Shown: one piece after another, positions 26,503-36,414 of the stretch
Layout: every line of letters starts with the position of its first letter
How positions within the stretch are numbered: position 1 is the stretch's first letter
Translations under genes and position numbers: made by a program
Origin: Massilia sp. Mn16-1_5
GTDB lineage: Bacteria > Pseudomonadota > Gammaproteobacteria > Burkholderiales > Burkholderiaceae_D
DNA length: 64,000 bases
Direction: 5' to 3'
Assembly (NCBI RefSeq): GCF_004798585.1
Contig: NZ_PPXQ01000001.1
Coordinates: 124,001 to 188,000 of the forward strand
The notes under the pieces: generated by a model
The model's input: the letters and a program-made list of their open reading frames with translations, nothing else
Told to the model about the DNA's origin: nothing
The model's database searches: none

Positions 26503-28752
26503 TCACGCGGCGTCGCTCAAGCCCTGCGTCGCCAGCCACTCCAATAAAGCTTGCGGCGACAGCGGCCGCGAGAACAGGAAGCCCTGCGCCAGCGGGCAGC
26601 CCAGCGCGTGCAGGATCTGCGCCTGGCGTTCGTCTTCCACCCCTTCCGCAATGACTGACAAACCGAGGTTGCGTCCGAGCTGGATGATCATCTCGGCGAT
26701 GCTGCTGCCGCGCGCCGAGCCGGTGATCTCGGTAACGAAGGCGCGGTCGATCTTGAGGCGGTCCACGTTCAGGCGCTGCAGGTGCGACAGCGAAGAGAAG
26801 CCGGTGCCGAAGTCGTCGATCGCGATCGAGACCCCGGTGCGCTTGACCTGGGCCAGCATCTCGGCCAGCAGCTGCGGCTCTTCCATCGCCATCGATTCCG
26901 TGATCTCGAGCTCGATGTATTCGGGCGGCGCGCCGGTGTCATTCAGCACCGTGCGCAGGACGTCGACGAAGCGCGGATGGCGGAACTGGGCCTGCGACAC
27001 GTTGATCGACATCGTGAAGTCGAGGTGGCCGGCGCCGCGCAGGCGCATCAGCTCGTCGCAGGCTTCGCGCAGCACCCAGGCGCCGATCTCGACGATCAGG
27101 CCCGAATATTCCGCGATCGGGATGAAGCGGTCCGGCGGCACCAGGGTGCCGTCCTGCATACGCCAGCGCAGCAGCGCTTCGGCGCCGAAGGGTCGGCCGG
27201 TCGCAAGGTCCACCTGCGGCTGGTAGGCGAGGAAGAGTTCGCCCCGGCGCACGCCGCTGCGCAGCGCGTGCATCAGGCGCACGCGTTCGCGGATCTCGAC
27301 GCCCATGCCGCGCGAAAAATAGAAGTGGCCGCCGCGCTGCTGCGACTTCGCGCGCTTCAGGGCGATGTCGGCATCCTTCAGCGCGTCGGCGCCGGTGCCG
27401 TCGTGTTCGCCCAGGCGTACCAGGCCGAGGGTGCTTGATACCTGCAGGTCCTGGCCGTCGAGCGAGAAGGGCGCTGCGAACAGGGCGTGGATCGCTTCCG
27501 GCGTATTCAGGCTGCCCATGCCCAGCACGGCGAAGATGTCGCCGCCAATGCGCGCCACCTTCAGGCGCGGATCGAGCTGGCTTTGCAGGCGCTGGGCCAC
27601 CGTGACCAGCAGCTGGTCGCCGAACTGGTGGCCGAGGGCATCGTTGATCTCGGCGAAGTGGTCGAGGTCTACCAGGGTCAGCGTGGTGTCCAGGCCGCCC
27701 TCGTTGGCGACCGCGGCGTCCAGGTCCTCGACCAGTTGCGTGCGGTTCGGCAGGCAGGTGAGCTGGTCGAAGAAGGCGGCGTTGTTCAGGCGCCCGACCA
27801 GTTCGAGGTTGTCGAGGCTGACCGAGACCACGCTGGCGAAGACGTGCAGCAGGCGCTTGTTGCCGTCGCTGACAGGGCGCACCAGGGGCAAGGCCGCGGC
27901 GAAGTCGCGGCCCGATTTGCCGGGGAAGTAGAGCGCGAGGCAAGTCGGATTGAATTCTGAACGCCGCTCGGCCAGGGCACGCGTGGCGGCGCCGCCGATG
28001 AGCCCATGCTGCTTCAGGTCGAGCAGGCGCTGTTCCAGTTCGAGTCCGCTGCCGGCGCCCCCCAGCACGCGCAATGCCGCGCCTTCGCGCGCGCACAGCA
28101 CGCCGCCGGGCTCCTGGCCGAGCAGGGCGGCCGCCTGCTGCAGCACCGAGCGGGCGACGTCGCGCGCGCCGTGTAGGCGCATCAGTTCGGTGCCCGCGTG
28201 GACGATGCGTTCCAGCCCGGCGCGGCCCACGCCCAGCGCGTGCAGCTGCTGGTAGGCGCGCACGGCGGCGGCCACCGTCGTGTACAGCTTGGTGCGGGTG
28301 AGTTCGGACTTGGTGCGGTAGTCGTTGATGTCGAGGTCGCGGATCGCTTCCATCTCGGGCGTGTAGCCCGGCTGGCCTGTACGCAGGATGATGCGCACGT
28401 CGGTCATGCCGAGCGTGTCGCGCACGTGGCGCACCAGGTGCAGGCCGGCGTCGGGCTGCTCCATCACGACGTCGAGCAGGATGACGGCAATGTCGGGCTC
28501 GCGCGCCAGGAGCACACGCGCTTGTTCCGCCGAATAGGCGTGCAGGAATTCGAGCGGGCGGTCCTGGACTTCGAGCCCGGCGAGGGCGAAGGTGGTAGTC
28601 GAATGGACGTCGGCGTCGTCGTCGACGATCAGGATGCGCCAGCCCGGCACGGCGGAGCGAGTGCCGCGCGCGCCGGCGAGCGGTGCCTCGTCCAGGAATA
28701 TCAGGTCGTCGTGCGCAGGCAGGGCGACACCGGGCGACATCGATGCGGGCAT
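26503..28752 (-). CDS. response regulator with DUF3369, degenerate GGDEF and EAL domains (c-di-GMP phosphodiesterase)
   Basis: A 749-residue signalling protein. The receiver domain (about 40-160) has the phosphoacceptor Asp94 in ILLDVVMEQ and the acidic pair in WRILIVDDDAD. A DUF3369 sensor-like domain follows (about 175-320). The GGDEF domain (about 325-485) is degenerate at the signature (GGDIF), so cyclase activity is unlikely. The EAL domain (about 495-745) keeps EALLRW, ELEITES, IDDFGTGFSSL and the AEGVED glutamate, so it should hydrolyse c-di-GMP. No partner kinase is adjacent. It is divergent from aroC. Confidence 0.92.
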   Translation of the reverse strand: MPASMSPGVALPAHDDLIFLDEAPLAGARGTRSAVPGWRILIVDDDADVHSTTTFALAGLEVQDRPLEFLHAYSAEQARVLLAREPDIAVILLDVVMEQPDAGLHLVRHVRDTLGMTDVRIILRTGQPGYTPEMEAIRDLDINDYRTKSELTRTKLYTTVAAAVRAYQQLHALGVGRAGLERIVHAGTELMRLHGARDVARSVLQQAAALLGQEPGGVLCAREGAALRVLGGAGSGLELEQRLLDLKQHGLIGGAATRALAERRSEFNPTCLALYFPGKSGRDFAAALPLVRPVSDGNKRLLHVFASVVSVSLDNLELVGRLNNAAFFDQLTCLPNRTQLVEDLDAAVANEGGLDTTLTLVDLDHFAEINDALGHQFGDQLLVTVAQRLQSQLDPRLKVARIGGDIFAVLGMGSLNTPEAIHALFAAPFSLDGQDLQVSSTLGLVRLGEHDGTGADALKDADIALKRAKSQQRGGHFYFSRGMGVEIRERVRLMHALRSGVRRGELFLAYQPQVDLATGRPFGAEALLRWRMQDGTLVPPDRFIPIAEYSGLIVEIGAWVLREACDELMRLRGAGHLDFTMSINVSQAQFRHPRFVDVLRTVLNDTGAPPEYIELEITESMAMEEPQLLAEMLAQVKRTGVSIAIDDFGTGFSSLSHLQRLNVDRLKIDRAFVTEITGSARGSSIAEMIIQLGRNLGLSVIAEGVEDERQAQILHALGCPLAQGFLFSRPLSPQALLEWLATQGLSDAA

Positions 28753-28963
28753 TATTGTTGCGTCTCCAAGTTCAGGCTCGGCGGTTCATTCGAACGGAGT
28801 ATAACGGACATTATTCAATACGGGCGGCCAAAAGTTGTGCTTGAAGGAAAATTTATATCCATGGAGCAACATCAAATCTGGTCGAATGCCGAAAAAGGCG
28901 GCCCTCCGCCGATCCCTGCGTGGGCTGGTAGAATGATCTTTTCGCACTTTTCGCCTACGTCCT

Positions 28964-30055
28964 ATGTCTGGTAATTCCTTCGGTAAGCTGTTTTCCGTCA
29001 CCACCTTCGGCGAATCGCACGGTCCCGCGATCGGCTGCGTCATCGACGGCTGCCCGCCGGGCATGGCGCTGACGGAAGCCGACATCCAGGGCGACCTCGA
29101 CCGCCGCAAGCCCGGCACCTCGCGCCACGTGACCCAGCGCCAGGAAGCGGACCGCGTACAGATCCTGTCGGGCGTGTACGAGGGCGTAACGACCGGCACC
29201 CCGATCGCGCTCCTGATTCCGAACGAAGACCAGCGCAGCAAGGACTACGGCAACATCGCCGAGACCTTCCGCCCAGGCCACGCCGACTACACCTATTGGC
29301 ACAAATACGGCGTGCGCGACCCGCGCGGCGGCGGACGTTCGTCGGCGCGCCTGACCGCGCCCGTGGTCGGCGCCGGCGCGGTGGCCAAGAAATGGCTGCG
29401 CGAACGCTATGGCATTGGCTTCATGGGCTGCATGCGCCAGCTGGGCGAGATCGACATCCCGTTCGGCGGCTGGGAGCACGTGGCGAACAATCCCTTCTTT
29501 GCCGCTACCGATGACGCGGCGCTGCTGGCGCGCATGGAAGCCTACATGGATGACTTGCGCCGCGCCGGCGACTCGATCGGCGCGCGCATCGACGTGGTGG
29601 CCACCGGCGTGCCGGTCGGCCTCGGCCAGCCGATCTACGACAAGCTCGATGCCGACATCGCCTACGCGATGATGGGAATTAATGCGGTCAAGGGCGTGGA
29701 GATCGGCGCCGGCTTCAACGCGGTCGTGCAGAAGGGGTCCGAGCACGGCGACGAACTGACGCCGGAAGGTTTTGTGGGCAACCAGGCCGGCGGCGTGCTG
29801 GGCGGGATTTCGACCGGGCAGGACATCACGGTCTCGCTGGCGATCAAGCCGACGTCCTCGATCCGGGTGCCGCGCCGTTCGATCGACAAGGCGGGTACGC
29901 CATCGATCGTCGAGACCTTCGGCCGCCACGACCCCTGCGTCGGCATCCGCGCGACGCCGATCGCCGAGGCCATGCTGGCCCTGGTGCTGATCGACCACGC
30001 GCTGATGCACCGCGCGCAGTGCGGCGACGTGCGCGTCGATACGCCGCGGATTTAA
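28964..30055 (+). CDS. aroC: chorismate synthase
   Basis: A 363-residue enzyme catalysing the last shikimate-pathway step, EPSP to chorismate, with reduced FMN as cofactor. Family signatures are [22 protein letters not shown] at the N-terminus, the central [27 protein letters not shown] segment (FMN and substrate binding), and [17 protein letters not shown] and [17 protein letters not shown] near the C-terminus. Length matches bacterial AroC. It stands alone and converges on the HDOD gene with 7 nt between stops. Confidence 0.97.
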   Translation: MSGNSFGKLFSVTTFGESHGPAIGCVIDGCPPGMALTEADIQGDLDRRKPGTSRHVTQRQEADRVQILSGVYEGVTTGTPIALLIPNEDQRSKDYGNIAETFRPGHADYTYWHKYGVRDPRGGGRSSARLTAPVVGAGAVAKKWLRERYGIGFMGCMRQLGEIDIPFGGWEHVANNPFFAATDDAALLARMEAYMDDLRRAGDSIGARIDVVATGVPVGLGQPIYDKLDADIAYAMMGINAVKGVEIGAGFNAVVQKGSEHGDELTPEGFVGNQAGGVLGGISTGQDITVSLAIKPTSSIRVPRRSIDKAGTPSIVETFGRHDPCVGIRATPIAEAMLALVLIDHALMHRAQCGDVRVDTPRI

Positions 30056-30062
30056 GCCGGGT

Positions 30063-31562
30063 TTATTGTTTGGCGGCGGCTGCCGCCAGCTCGGCCTGCG
30101 TGCGCCGTTCGATCGAACGCACCACCAGCGTGCGCACATCGTTCAGCAGCGAGAATTCCGTCTGGCTCAGGCTGATGGACGGGAAAGTGTCGTCCCAGTC
30201 GCCGTAGATGAAGCCGACCGGCTGGCCGTTCAGGCACAGCGGAATCACGACGAAGCAGCGCGCCTCGGACAGGGTGCCGCGCCACCAGCCGGGCAGCTTG
30301 GCCGCGAATTTCGGATCGCGCGCATTCTCGATGAAAATCACGCGGTCGCTGGTCAGGGCAGCGTGGAACACGTCGGGGCCGTAGGCGTCGTCGAAGGACA
30401 GGTTGGGCATCAGGGTCTTGGCGCCTTCGCCGAAGCCCATGCGCGCCAGGTACTTGCCTTCGCGCCGGTTGCGCAGGAATGCAAACGCGCGCGTGAAGGA
30501 CAGGCCCTGGAAGATGGTTTCCAGCGCCATCGACATCATCTGGCCCGGATTCACGGACACGCCGGCGTCCCGCATGTCGGCCGCGCCGCTCATCAGGATG
30601 CGGTTGCCGGCCTCGCGCTTGCGGGCGACGGTCTCGACGTGTACCTGTTTTTCCAAGGGCTTGGCCAGCGGCGCGATGGTGAGATCGGCCTGCGCCTCGC
30701 GCTTGGCCTTGTCGATCGCCGTCAGCATCTGCTGCGGCGCCACGCCCAGCATCGGCGCGAAAGCCTCGGCCAGTTCGGCCACCTGGGCGGCACCGGCTTC
30801 GTCGTCGTTCCAGAGCGAGCTGGCGCAGCGGGTCGACATGGTGCCCAGCGCCGCCAGCCAGTCGTCGTGGCCGAAGCCTTCCTCGCGTTCGCCCGGCTCC
30901 AGCGTGCGCATGCCGGCCACCAGGTTGCGCGGCAGACCCCAGTGTTCGGCCGTGGCGCGGCCCAGGGCCTCGAGCGAGAGGCCGAGCACCGGCTGCGCCG
31001 CCAGTTCCTCGAATCCGGCGCCGGCGACCTCCTGCATCCGTGCCCAGCGTTCGGGCATGTAGAAGGTGACCATCATCCGGCCCAGCGAATGCAGGATCGA
31101 GCACACCACGGCTTCCTCGGGGTCGCGCGTGGCGGCGCTGGCGGCCACCTGCTGGGCCACCATCCCGGCCAGCACGGCCTTTTCCATCTCGACGTGGGCG
31201 AGCGCCGAATCCGGCGTGCTTTTCGCCAGCTCCTCGATCAGCTTCAGGCCCAGCGCCAGGTGACCGATCGCCTCGGTGCCCAGCACCAGTACGGCTTTCG
31301 ACACCGTGTTGATGCGCTGGCCGAAGGCGGAATACATGCCGCTGTTGGCGAGCCTGAGTACCTTCTGCGTCAGGACCGGATCCGACAGCACGGTCTGGGT
31401 CATCGAGAATTCGCGCTCGTCCTCGCCGCGCATCGAGGCCAGGATGGCGTTGATCGCGCGCGTGAAACCGGGCATGTCGCCCTGGCGGCGGATGCGTTCC
31501 CACAGCAGGTCGAGCGTTGCGCCGGCCCGCGGCGGGGTGTCGGGGAGGGATGATGCGGTCAT
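30063..31562 (-). CDS. HDOD-domain signalling protein with C-terminal GAF-like region
   Basis: A 499-residue protein. Its ATG at 31562 overlaps the stop of the PAS-GGDEF-EAL gene by 4 bp (ATGA), so translation is coupled. The HDOD domain (about residues 20-240) shows LSDPVLTQKVLRLANSGMYS and the SKAVLVLGTEAIGHLALGLKL helix, then VVCSILHSLGRMMVTFYMPE; the HD-type catalytic pair of true phosphohydrolases is not kept. The C-terminal part (about 340-480) looks like a GAF domain (FVVIPLCLNGQPVGFIYGDWDD). HDOD proteins in proteobacteria act in c-di-GMP, motility and stress signalling. The overlap with an EAL gene supports a joint role. Confidence 0.87.
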   Translation of the reverse strand: MTASSLPDTPPRAGATLDLLWERIRRQGDMPGFTRAINAILASMRGEDEREFSMTQTVLSDPVLTQKVLRLANSGMYSAFGQRINTVSKAVLVLGTEAIGHLALGLKLIEELAKSTPDSALAHVEMEKAVLAGMVAQQVAASAATRDPEEAVVCSILHSLGRMMVTFYMPERWARMQEVAGAGFEELAAQPVLGLSLEALGRATAEHWGLPRNLVAGMRTLEPGEREEGFGHDDWLAALGTMSTRCASSLWNDDEAGAAQVAELAEAFAPMLGVAPQQMLTAIDKAKREAQADLTIAPLAKPLEKQVHVETVARKREAGNRILMSGAADMRDAGVSVNPGQMMSMALETIFQGLSFTRAFAFLRNRREGKYLARMGFGEGAKTLMPNLSFDDAYGPDVFHAALTSDRVIFIENARDPKFAAKLPGWWRGTLSEARCFVVIPLCLNGQPVGFIYGDWDDTFPSISLSQTEFSLLNDVRTLVVRSIERRTQAELAAAAAKQ

Positions 31563-33271
31563 GATGTGCGGGCTGGTCGTTCGGGCGGCAGCAATGCCGT
31601 GTAATGGTTGTCCTGCAGGGCGGCGAGGGCCACGTGGGCCGGCATCGGCTTGCCGGTCAGGTAGCCCTGGATGTAGCGGCAGTCGCGCGCCTGCAGCCAG
31701 GCCAGCTGTGCCTCGGTCTCGACGCCTTCGGCCACGACCGACAGGTCGAGGTGGCGCGCCATGTCGAGCACGGCGCTGCAGATCGCCGCTTCCTTTTGCG
31801 CGCCGGGCAGGTCTTTCACGAATGCGCGGTCCACCTTCAGCACCGAGATCGGGAAGCGCTTGAGGTAGGCCAGCGAGGAGTAGCCGGTGCCGAAGTCGTC
31901 GATCGCGATGCGCGCGCCGCGTTCGGACATTTTGGTGAGAATGGTTTCCGCATGCTGCGGGTCGACCATCAGCGTGCCTTCGGTGATCTCGAGCACCAGC
32001 TTGCTGCCGTCCAGGCCGGACAGCGCCAGCGCCTCGTCCAGCACGCCAAGGAACTTGTCGTTCCTGAACTGGCGCGGGCTGATGTTCACCGAGATGTAGA
32101 GATCGCGCTTGGCGGCTTCCTCGAACTGCGGCAACTGGGCGCAGGCCGCTTTCAGGGCCCAGGCGCCGAGCATGTTGATCAGGCCATTGGTTTCGGCGAT
32201 CGGGATGAAGCGTACCGGCGGCACCATGCCCAGCGTCGGGTGCTTCCAGCGCATCAGGGTCTCGAAGCCCTCGATCAGGCGCGTGCGCGCATCTACGATC
32301 GGCTGGAAGTAGAGCAGGAACTCGCCTTCGCGCACGGCCGAAAACATGGCCGCCTCCAGCGAGATGTCGTGCTGCGGCGGGCCCTGTTCGCGCGCGCTGT
32401 AGACCAGGGCGCGGCCCTTGCCGGTTTCCTTGGCGCGGATCAGGGCCGCGTCGGCCAGGGCCAGCAGGCCGTGGTCGTCCTCGGCATGCTGCGGATAGAG
32501 CGCGACGCCGCTCGATGCGCCGAGGTAGATCGTATGGCCCTCGTGCTCGAAGGGCGATTGCAGGGTCGCCAGCAGGCGGCCGGTGACGAGCTTGATCTGG
32601 GCTTCGCTGGCGGTACCGGGCAGGACCACGACGAATTCGTCGCCGCCCACGCGCGCCAGCGTATCGCTGTCGCGCATCGCGCGCCGCAGCCGGCCGGCGG
32701 CCTGGCACAGCACGGCGTCGCCGACCGCGTGGCCGAGCGCATCGTTCACTTTCTTGAAGCCGTCGATGCCGATCGTGGCGACGGCAAAACCCTGGCCCGA
32801 GCGGCGCGCGTTGGCGATCACCACGCGGATGCGGTCGGCCAGCAGCAGGCGGTTCGGCAGTTCGGTCAGGGCGTCGTGGGTCGCGATGTGGCGCAGGCGT
32901 TCTTCGAGGGCGTGCTGGGCGCTGACGTCGCGTCCGACCACCAGCAGGCTGTCGTAGGCGCCGAGCGGAGCGATGCGCAGCTCGAAAGGAATTTCGCGGC
33001 CCAGGCAGCGCAGGCGTACGCGCACCAGCACCGGCTCGCCGGCCGCATGGGCGTCGGCGATCGCGGTGCGCAGGGCGGCGCCGTCGGTCTCGTGGACCAG
33101 GTCGGAGAGAGGCATGCCTTCAAGCGCGCCCGGCAGGCCCAGCAGGCGCAGGGTGCGGCGGCTGGCGCTGCGGATCTCGCCGCTGGGCGCGATGCGCAGC
33201 GCGCAATCGCCCGCTGCTTCCATCAGCGTGTCGGTGCCGTGCGCCGGCGCGGCGGCGGAGGGAGAGCGCAT
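31559..33271 (-). CDS. PAS-GGDEF-EAL c-di-GMP turnover protein
   Basis: About 570 residues from the ATG at 33271; an in-frame GTG at 33343 lacks a ribosome-binding site. A PAS-like N-terminal domain (about 15-125) is followed by a GGDEF domain with the intact signature VGGDEFVVVLPG (about residue 225) and THDALTELPNRLLLADRI. The EAL domain has the variant GFETLMRW (ETL instead of EAL) but keeps LEITEGTLM, IDDFGTGYSSLAYLKRF, KVDRAFV and AEGVETEAQ. It may be bifunctional or a phosphodiesterase with a tuned active site. It is translationally coupled to the HDOD gene downstream. No membrane segment is visible. Confidence 0.92.
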   Translation of the reverse strand: MRSPSAAAPAHGTDTLMEAAGDCALRIAPSGEIRSASRRTLRLLGLPGALEGMPLSDLVHETDGAALRTAIADAHAAGEPVLVRVRLRCLGREIPFELRIAPLGAYDSLLVVGRDVSAQHALEERLRHIATHDALTELPNRLLLADRIRVVIANARRSGQGFAVATIGIDGFKKVNDALGHAVGDAVLCQAAGRLRRAMRDSDTLARVGGDEFVVVLPGTASEAQIKLVTGRLLATLQSPFEHEGHTIYLGASSGVALYPQHAEDDHGLLALADAALIRAKETGKGRALVYSAREQGPPQHDISLEAAMFSAVREGEFLLYFQPIVDARTRLIEGFETLMRWKHPTLGMVPPVRFIPIAETNGLINMLGAWALKAACAQLPQFEEAAKRDLYISVNISPRQFRNDKFLGVLDEALALSGLDGSKLVLEITEGTLMVDPQHAETILTKMSERGARIAIDDFGTGYSSLAYLKRFPISVLKVDRAFVKDLPGAQKEAAICSAVLDMARHLDLSVVAEGVETEAQLAWLQARDCRYIQGYLTGKPMPAHVALAALQDNHYTALLPPERPARTS

Positions 33272-33599
33272 CGTTGAAATATCTGCCTTATTGCTGGCAC
33301 CTGGGACAGGTGAACCCTGGAAGTTTAACAAACCACAGGGCACTTTATCATCGAAAAATTCCGAGGGGCATTAAAAAACATCGGCAGCCACACCGAGTCA
33401 CGCTCCGTTTGCGTTAGCGCAGTGGTGTCTTGCTTGACAAGGCGCTTTGCGCTAGCCTCTTGACGGATCGCTAACAAGCGTCGTCAATACAAGACCCGCC
33501 ATTTTCGCCGATGCGTAGTGCATGAGAAAGCACAGGCGTGCACTTTGATGCTTTTGCGCAACATTATAGACCAGATGGGCCGACCAGCGAGGAGCCGCG
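33272..33599. other. 328-nt divergent intergenic region between the PAS-GGDEF-EAL gene and the aidB-like gene
   Basis: No convincing gene is seen. The clearest structure is a dyad at 33460-33487 (TTGACG...CGTCAA with an inner CGCT/AGCG), preceded by a second TTGACA-containing stretch at 33434. A GAGGAG ribosome-binding site for the plus-strand gene lies at about 33589. Both genes should be driven from here, but no good -10/-35 pair could be assigned. Confidence 0.5.
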
Positions 33600-35282
33600 A
33601 TGAATCCCTTCGATACGCACGACGTCTTCAACCAGGCGCCGCCCTTCGGCGGCGTCAACCTGCTGCGCTGCGACCCGGCGCTGCGCGAAGGCCTTGAGCG
33701 CGAAGGCGCCGGCTGGGCGCGCGAGCGGCTCGACGCCCTCGGTGCGCGCCTGGGCCGGGCCGACGTGCTCGACCTGGCGCGCCTGGCCAACAGCAACGGT
33801 CCGCGCCTGGTCTCCTTCGACCGCAGCGGCCGCCGCGTCGACGAGGTCGAATTCCATCCGGCCTGGCACGAGCTGATGACCCTGATGATCGGCGCCGGCG
33901 CCCATTCCGCGCCCTGGGCCGATCCGCGCCCCGGTGCCCAGGTCGCGCGCGCCGCCGCCTATCTGCTGTTCGGGCAGGTCGAGAACGGCGCCCAGTGTCC
34001 GGTGACGATGACCTATGCCGCGGTGCCGGCGCTGCGCCATGCGCCCCGCATCGCCGAACGCTGGCTGCCGAAGATCCTCTCCAATGAATACGACCCGCGC
34101 TCGCTGCCGGTGGAGCAGAAGCGCGGCGCCCTGATCGGCATGGGCATGACGGAAAAGCAGGGCGGTACCGACGTGCGCGCCAACACCACGCGCGCGACCG
34201 AGATGCTGCCGCGCGAAGCCAACCTGCGCCTGGGCCCGGAGGGCGAAGGCGCCTGGCGCATCGTCGGCCACAAGTGGTTCTTTTCGGCGCCGCAGTCGGA
34301 CGCCCACCTGATCCTGGCCCAGACCGACGAAACAGGCAGTGCCGGGCTCTCCTGCTTCTTCGTGCCCCGTTACCTGCCCGACGGCAGCCGCAATGCGATC
34401 CGCGTCCAGCGCCTGAAGGACAAGCTGGGCAACCGCTCGAATGCCTCGTCCGAGGTCGAGTTCTGCGACGCCATCGGCTGGCTGGTGGGGCCGGTCGGGC
34501 GCGGCATCCCGACCATCCTCGAGATGGGCAGCCACACCCGCCTCGACTGCGTGGTCGGGACCGCCGGCATCATGCGCGCGGCCCTGTGCCATGCGCTGAA
34601 CCATGCGCGCGGCCGCGCCGCCTTCGGCAAGCCGCTGGCGCAGCAGCCGCTCATGCGCAACGTGCTGGCCGACCTGGCGCTGGAATCGGAAGCGGCCACC
34701 GCGTTCGCGCTGCGCCTGGCGCGCTGCTTCGACAAGCCGGACGATCCGATCGAAAGCGCGCTGGGGCGCCTCCTGACCCCGGCCGGCAAGTACTGGCTGT
34801 GCAAGCGCGGCCCGGCCTTCGGCGCCGAAGCGATGGAAGTCATGGGCGGCAACGGCTATGTCGAGGACGGCCCGCTGGCGCGCCTGTACCGCGAATTCCC
34901 CGTCAATTCGATCTGGGAAGGCTCCGGCAACGTGATGTGCCTGGACGTGCTGCGCGCGCTCGGCAAGGCGCCTGAAGCGGCGCGCGCGGCGCTGGAGGCC
35001 GAGCTGGCGCCGGCCGCGCGGCGCGATGCGCGCTTCGCGCGTTTCGTGCAGCAGCTCGGGGACGACATGGCGCAGGCCGACGAAGCCGGTGCGCGCCGCC
35101 TGGCCGAGCGCCTGGTGGTCGCGGTCCAGGCCGCGCTGCTGATCCAGCATGCGCCGGGCTACGTATCCGACGCTTTTGTGGCCTCGCGCATCGAGCAGGA
35201 CGTGGGCGGCGCCTTCGGGCGGCTGCCTTCGAATCTCGACTTCGAGGCGATCCTGGCGCGGGCGCTGGCGCTCCCGGAATAA
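33600..35282 (+). CDS. AidB-like acyl-CoA dehydrogenase family protein
   Basis: A 560-residue flavoprotein. The N-terminal AidB-specific segment ([17 protein letters not shown]) and the HPAWHELM region identify the AidB branch. [17 protein letters not shown] is the family's FAD-binding strand and [19 protein letters not shown] the next. The C-terminal helical domain has [25 protein letters not shown]. In E. coli AidB is induced by alkylation damage, binds DNA and limits methylation by nitrosoguanidine; its dehydrogenase activity is weak. GAGGAG lies 6 nt before the ATG. The upp gene begins 91 nt downstream and may be cotranscribed. Confidence 0.88.
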   Translation: MNPFDTHDVFNQAPPFGGVNLLRCDPALREGLEREGAGWARERLDALGARLGRADVLDLARLANSNGPRLVSFDRSGRRVDEVEFHPAWHELMTLMIGAGAHSAPWADPRPGAQVARAAAYLLFGQVENGAQCPVTMTYAAVPALRHAPRIAERWLPKILSNEYDPRSLPVEQKRGALIGMGMTEKQGGTDVRANTTRATEMLPREANLRLGPEGEGAWRIVGHKWFFSAPQSDAHLILAQTDETGSAGLSCFFVPRYLPDGSRNAIRVQRLKDKLGNRSNASSEVEFCDAIGWLVGPVGRGIPTILEMGSHTRLDCVVGTAGIMRAALCHALNHARGRAAFGKPLAQQPLMRNVLADLALESEAATAFALRLARCFDKPDDPIESALGRLLTPAGKYWLCKRGPAFGAEAMEVMGGNGYVEDGPLARLYREFPVNSIWEGSGNVMCLDVLRALGKAPEAARAALEAELAPAARRDARFARFVQQLGDDMAQADEAGARRLAERLVVAVQAALLIQHAPGYVSDAFVASRIEQDVGGAFGRLPSNLDFEAILARALALPE

Positions 35283-35373
35283 ATTCTGCAGGCGGAGCGC
35301 GACAAAACCGCCCGCGCTTGCGATAATGGCAGGTTACGAGCACCGCTCCCCGCATCAACCGAAGAAATCTCCT

Positions 35374-36033
35374 ATGTCGACCATGAAACAAGACCCGCGC
35401 TTCCCCAGCCTCTACATCCTGAACCACCCGCTGATCCAGCACAAGCTGTCGCACATGCGCGAGCACGACACCTCGACCCGCACCTTCCGCGAGCTGCTCA
35501 AGGAGATCACGCTCTTGATGGGCTACGAGATCACGCGCGACCTGCCGCTGACCACGCGTCCGATCCAGACCCCGCTGGTCACCATCGACGCGCCCGTCAT
35601 CGCCGGCAAGAAGCTGGCGATCGTGCCGATCCTGCGTGCCGGCATCGGCATGAGCGACGGCCTGCTGGAGCTGGTGCCGTCGGCGCGCGTGGGCCACATC
35701 GGCGTCTACCGCGACCCCGACACCCACGAACCGGTCGAGTACCTGGTGCGCCTGCCGGACACCTCGGAGCGCACCTTCATCCTGTGCGACCCGATGGTCG
35801 CGACCGGTAATTCGGCCGTGCACGCGGTCGACGTGCTCAAGAAGCGCGGCGTGCGCGACGACCAGATCATCTTCCTGGCCCTGGTCGCGGCGCCCGAAGG
35901 GGTCAAGGTCTTCCACGACGCCCATCCGAACGTGAAGCTGTACGTGGCCTCGCTCGACTCGCACCTGAACGAGCACGCCTATATCGTCCCCGGCCTGGGC
36001 GACGCCGGCGACCGCATCTTCGGTACCAAATAA
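35374..36033 (+). CDS. upp: uracil phosphoribosyltransferase
   Basis: Salvages uracil to UMP with PRPP. It has 219 residues from the ATG at 35374; the in-frame ATG three codons later is an alternative, and upstream frame extension is antisense to nothing conserved. Signatures are [47 protein letters not shown], and the PRPP loop [12 protein letters not shown] (about residue 140). The uracil-binding end is [17 protein letters not shown]. The stop codon is followed without a gap by the start of the Hpt gene, an unusual partner. Confidence 0.95.
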   Translation: MSTMKQDPRFPSLYILNHPLIQHKLSHMREHDTSTRTFRELLKEITLLMGYEITRDLPLTTRPIQTPLVTIDAPVIAGKKLAIVPILRAGIGMSDGLLELVPSARVGHIGVYRDPDTHEPVEYLVRLPDTSERTFILCDPMVATGNSAVHAVDVLKKRGVRDDQIIFLALVAAPEGVKVFHDAHPNVKLYVASLDSHLNEHAYIVPGLGDAGDRIFGTK

Positions 36034-36414
36034 ATGCCGGGGCCGGTGGATGCGGACTTCTTTGTCCGCTTGACGCAGGCGAACGCGGACTTTCGCGCCG
36101 GCCTGCCGGACACGCTGCGGCGCCTGGGCCAGGCCGGCAGCGGCTTCGATCCGGGCGCGCCCAGCGCCGCGCTGGCGGCCGAGCTGCAGTCGCTGCTGCA
36201 TGCGCTGGCGGGCGCCGCCGTCACCTTCGGCTTTCGCGAGCTGGGGCAGGGCGCGCGCGCCCTCGAGCAGCGCCTGCGCGTGCTGACCGCCTTCGAACAC
36301 GTCGGTGCCGACGACTGGCGCGCCTGGCTGGCCTCGCTGGACGAATTTGTCCGCGGCGGTTTGGCAGCGCCCCAGCCCGCTTATCACAGCGCCGCGTTTT
36401 CGCTGTTGCCCTGA
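36034..36414 (+). CDS. Hpt-domain (histidine phosphotransfer) protein
   Basis: A 126-residue protein whose ATG directly follows the upp stop codon. The helix LHALAGAAVTFGFRELGQGARALEQRL (about residues 53-80) is the Hpt signature, with the phospho-accepting histidine at about residue 54. Lengths and the four-helix pattern fit a free-standing Hpt module that relays phosphate between a hybrid kinase and a response regulator. No hybrid kinase is adjacent, so the partner is unknown. Confidence 0.82.
   Translation: MPGPVDADFFVRLTQANADFRAGLPDTLRRLGQAGSGFDPGAPSAALAAELQSLLHALAGAAVTFGFRELGQGARALEQRLRVLTAFEHVGADDWRAWLASLDEFVRGGLAAPQPAYHSAAFSLLP

Noticed and set aside
33272..33599. Hidden small gene or sRNA in the aidB upstream region
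   Set aside because: No frame with a ribosome-binding site is present, and the dyad at 33460-33487 lacks a T-tract, so neither a gene nor a terminator is supported.
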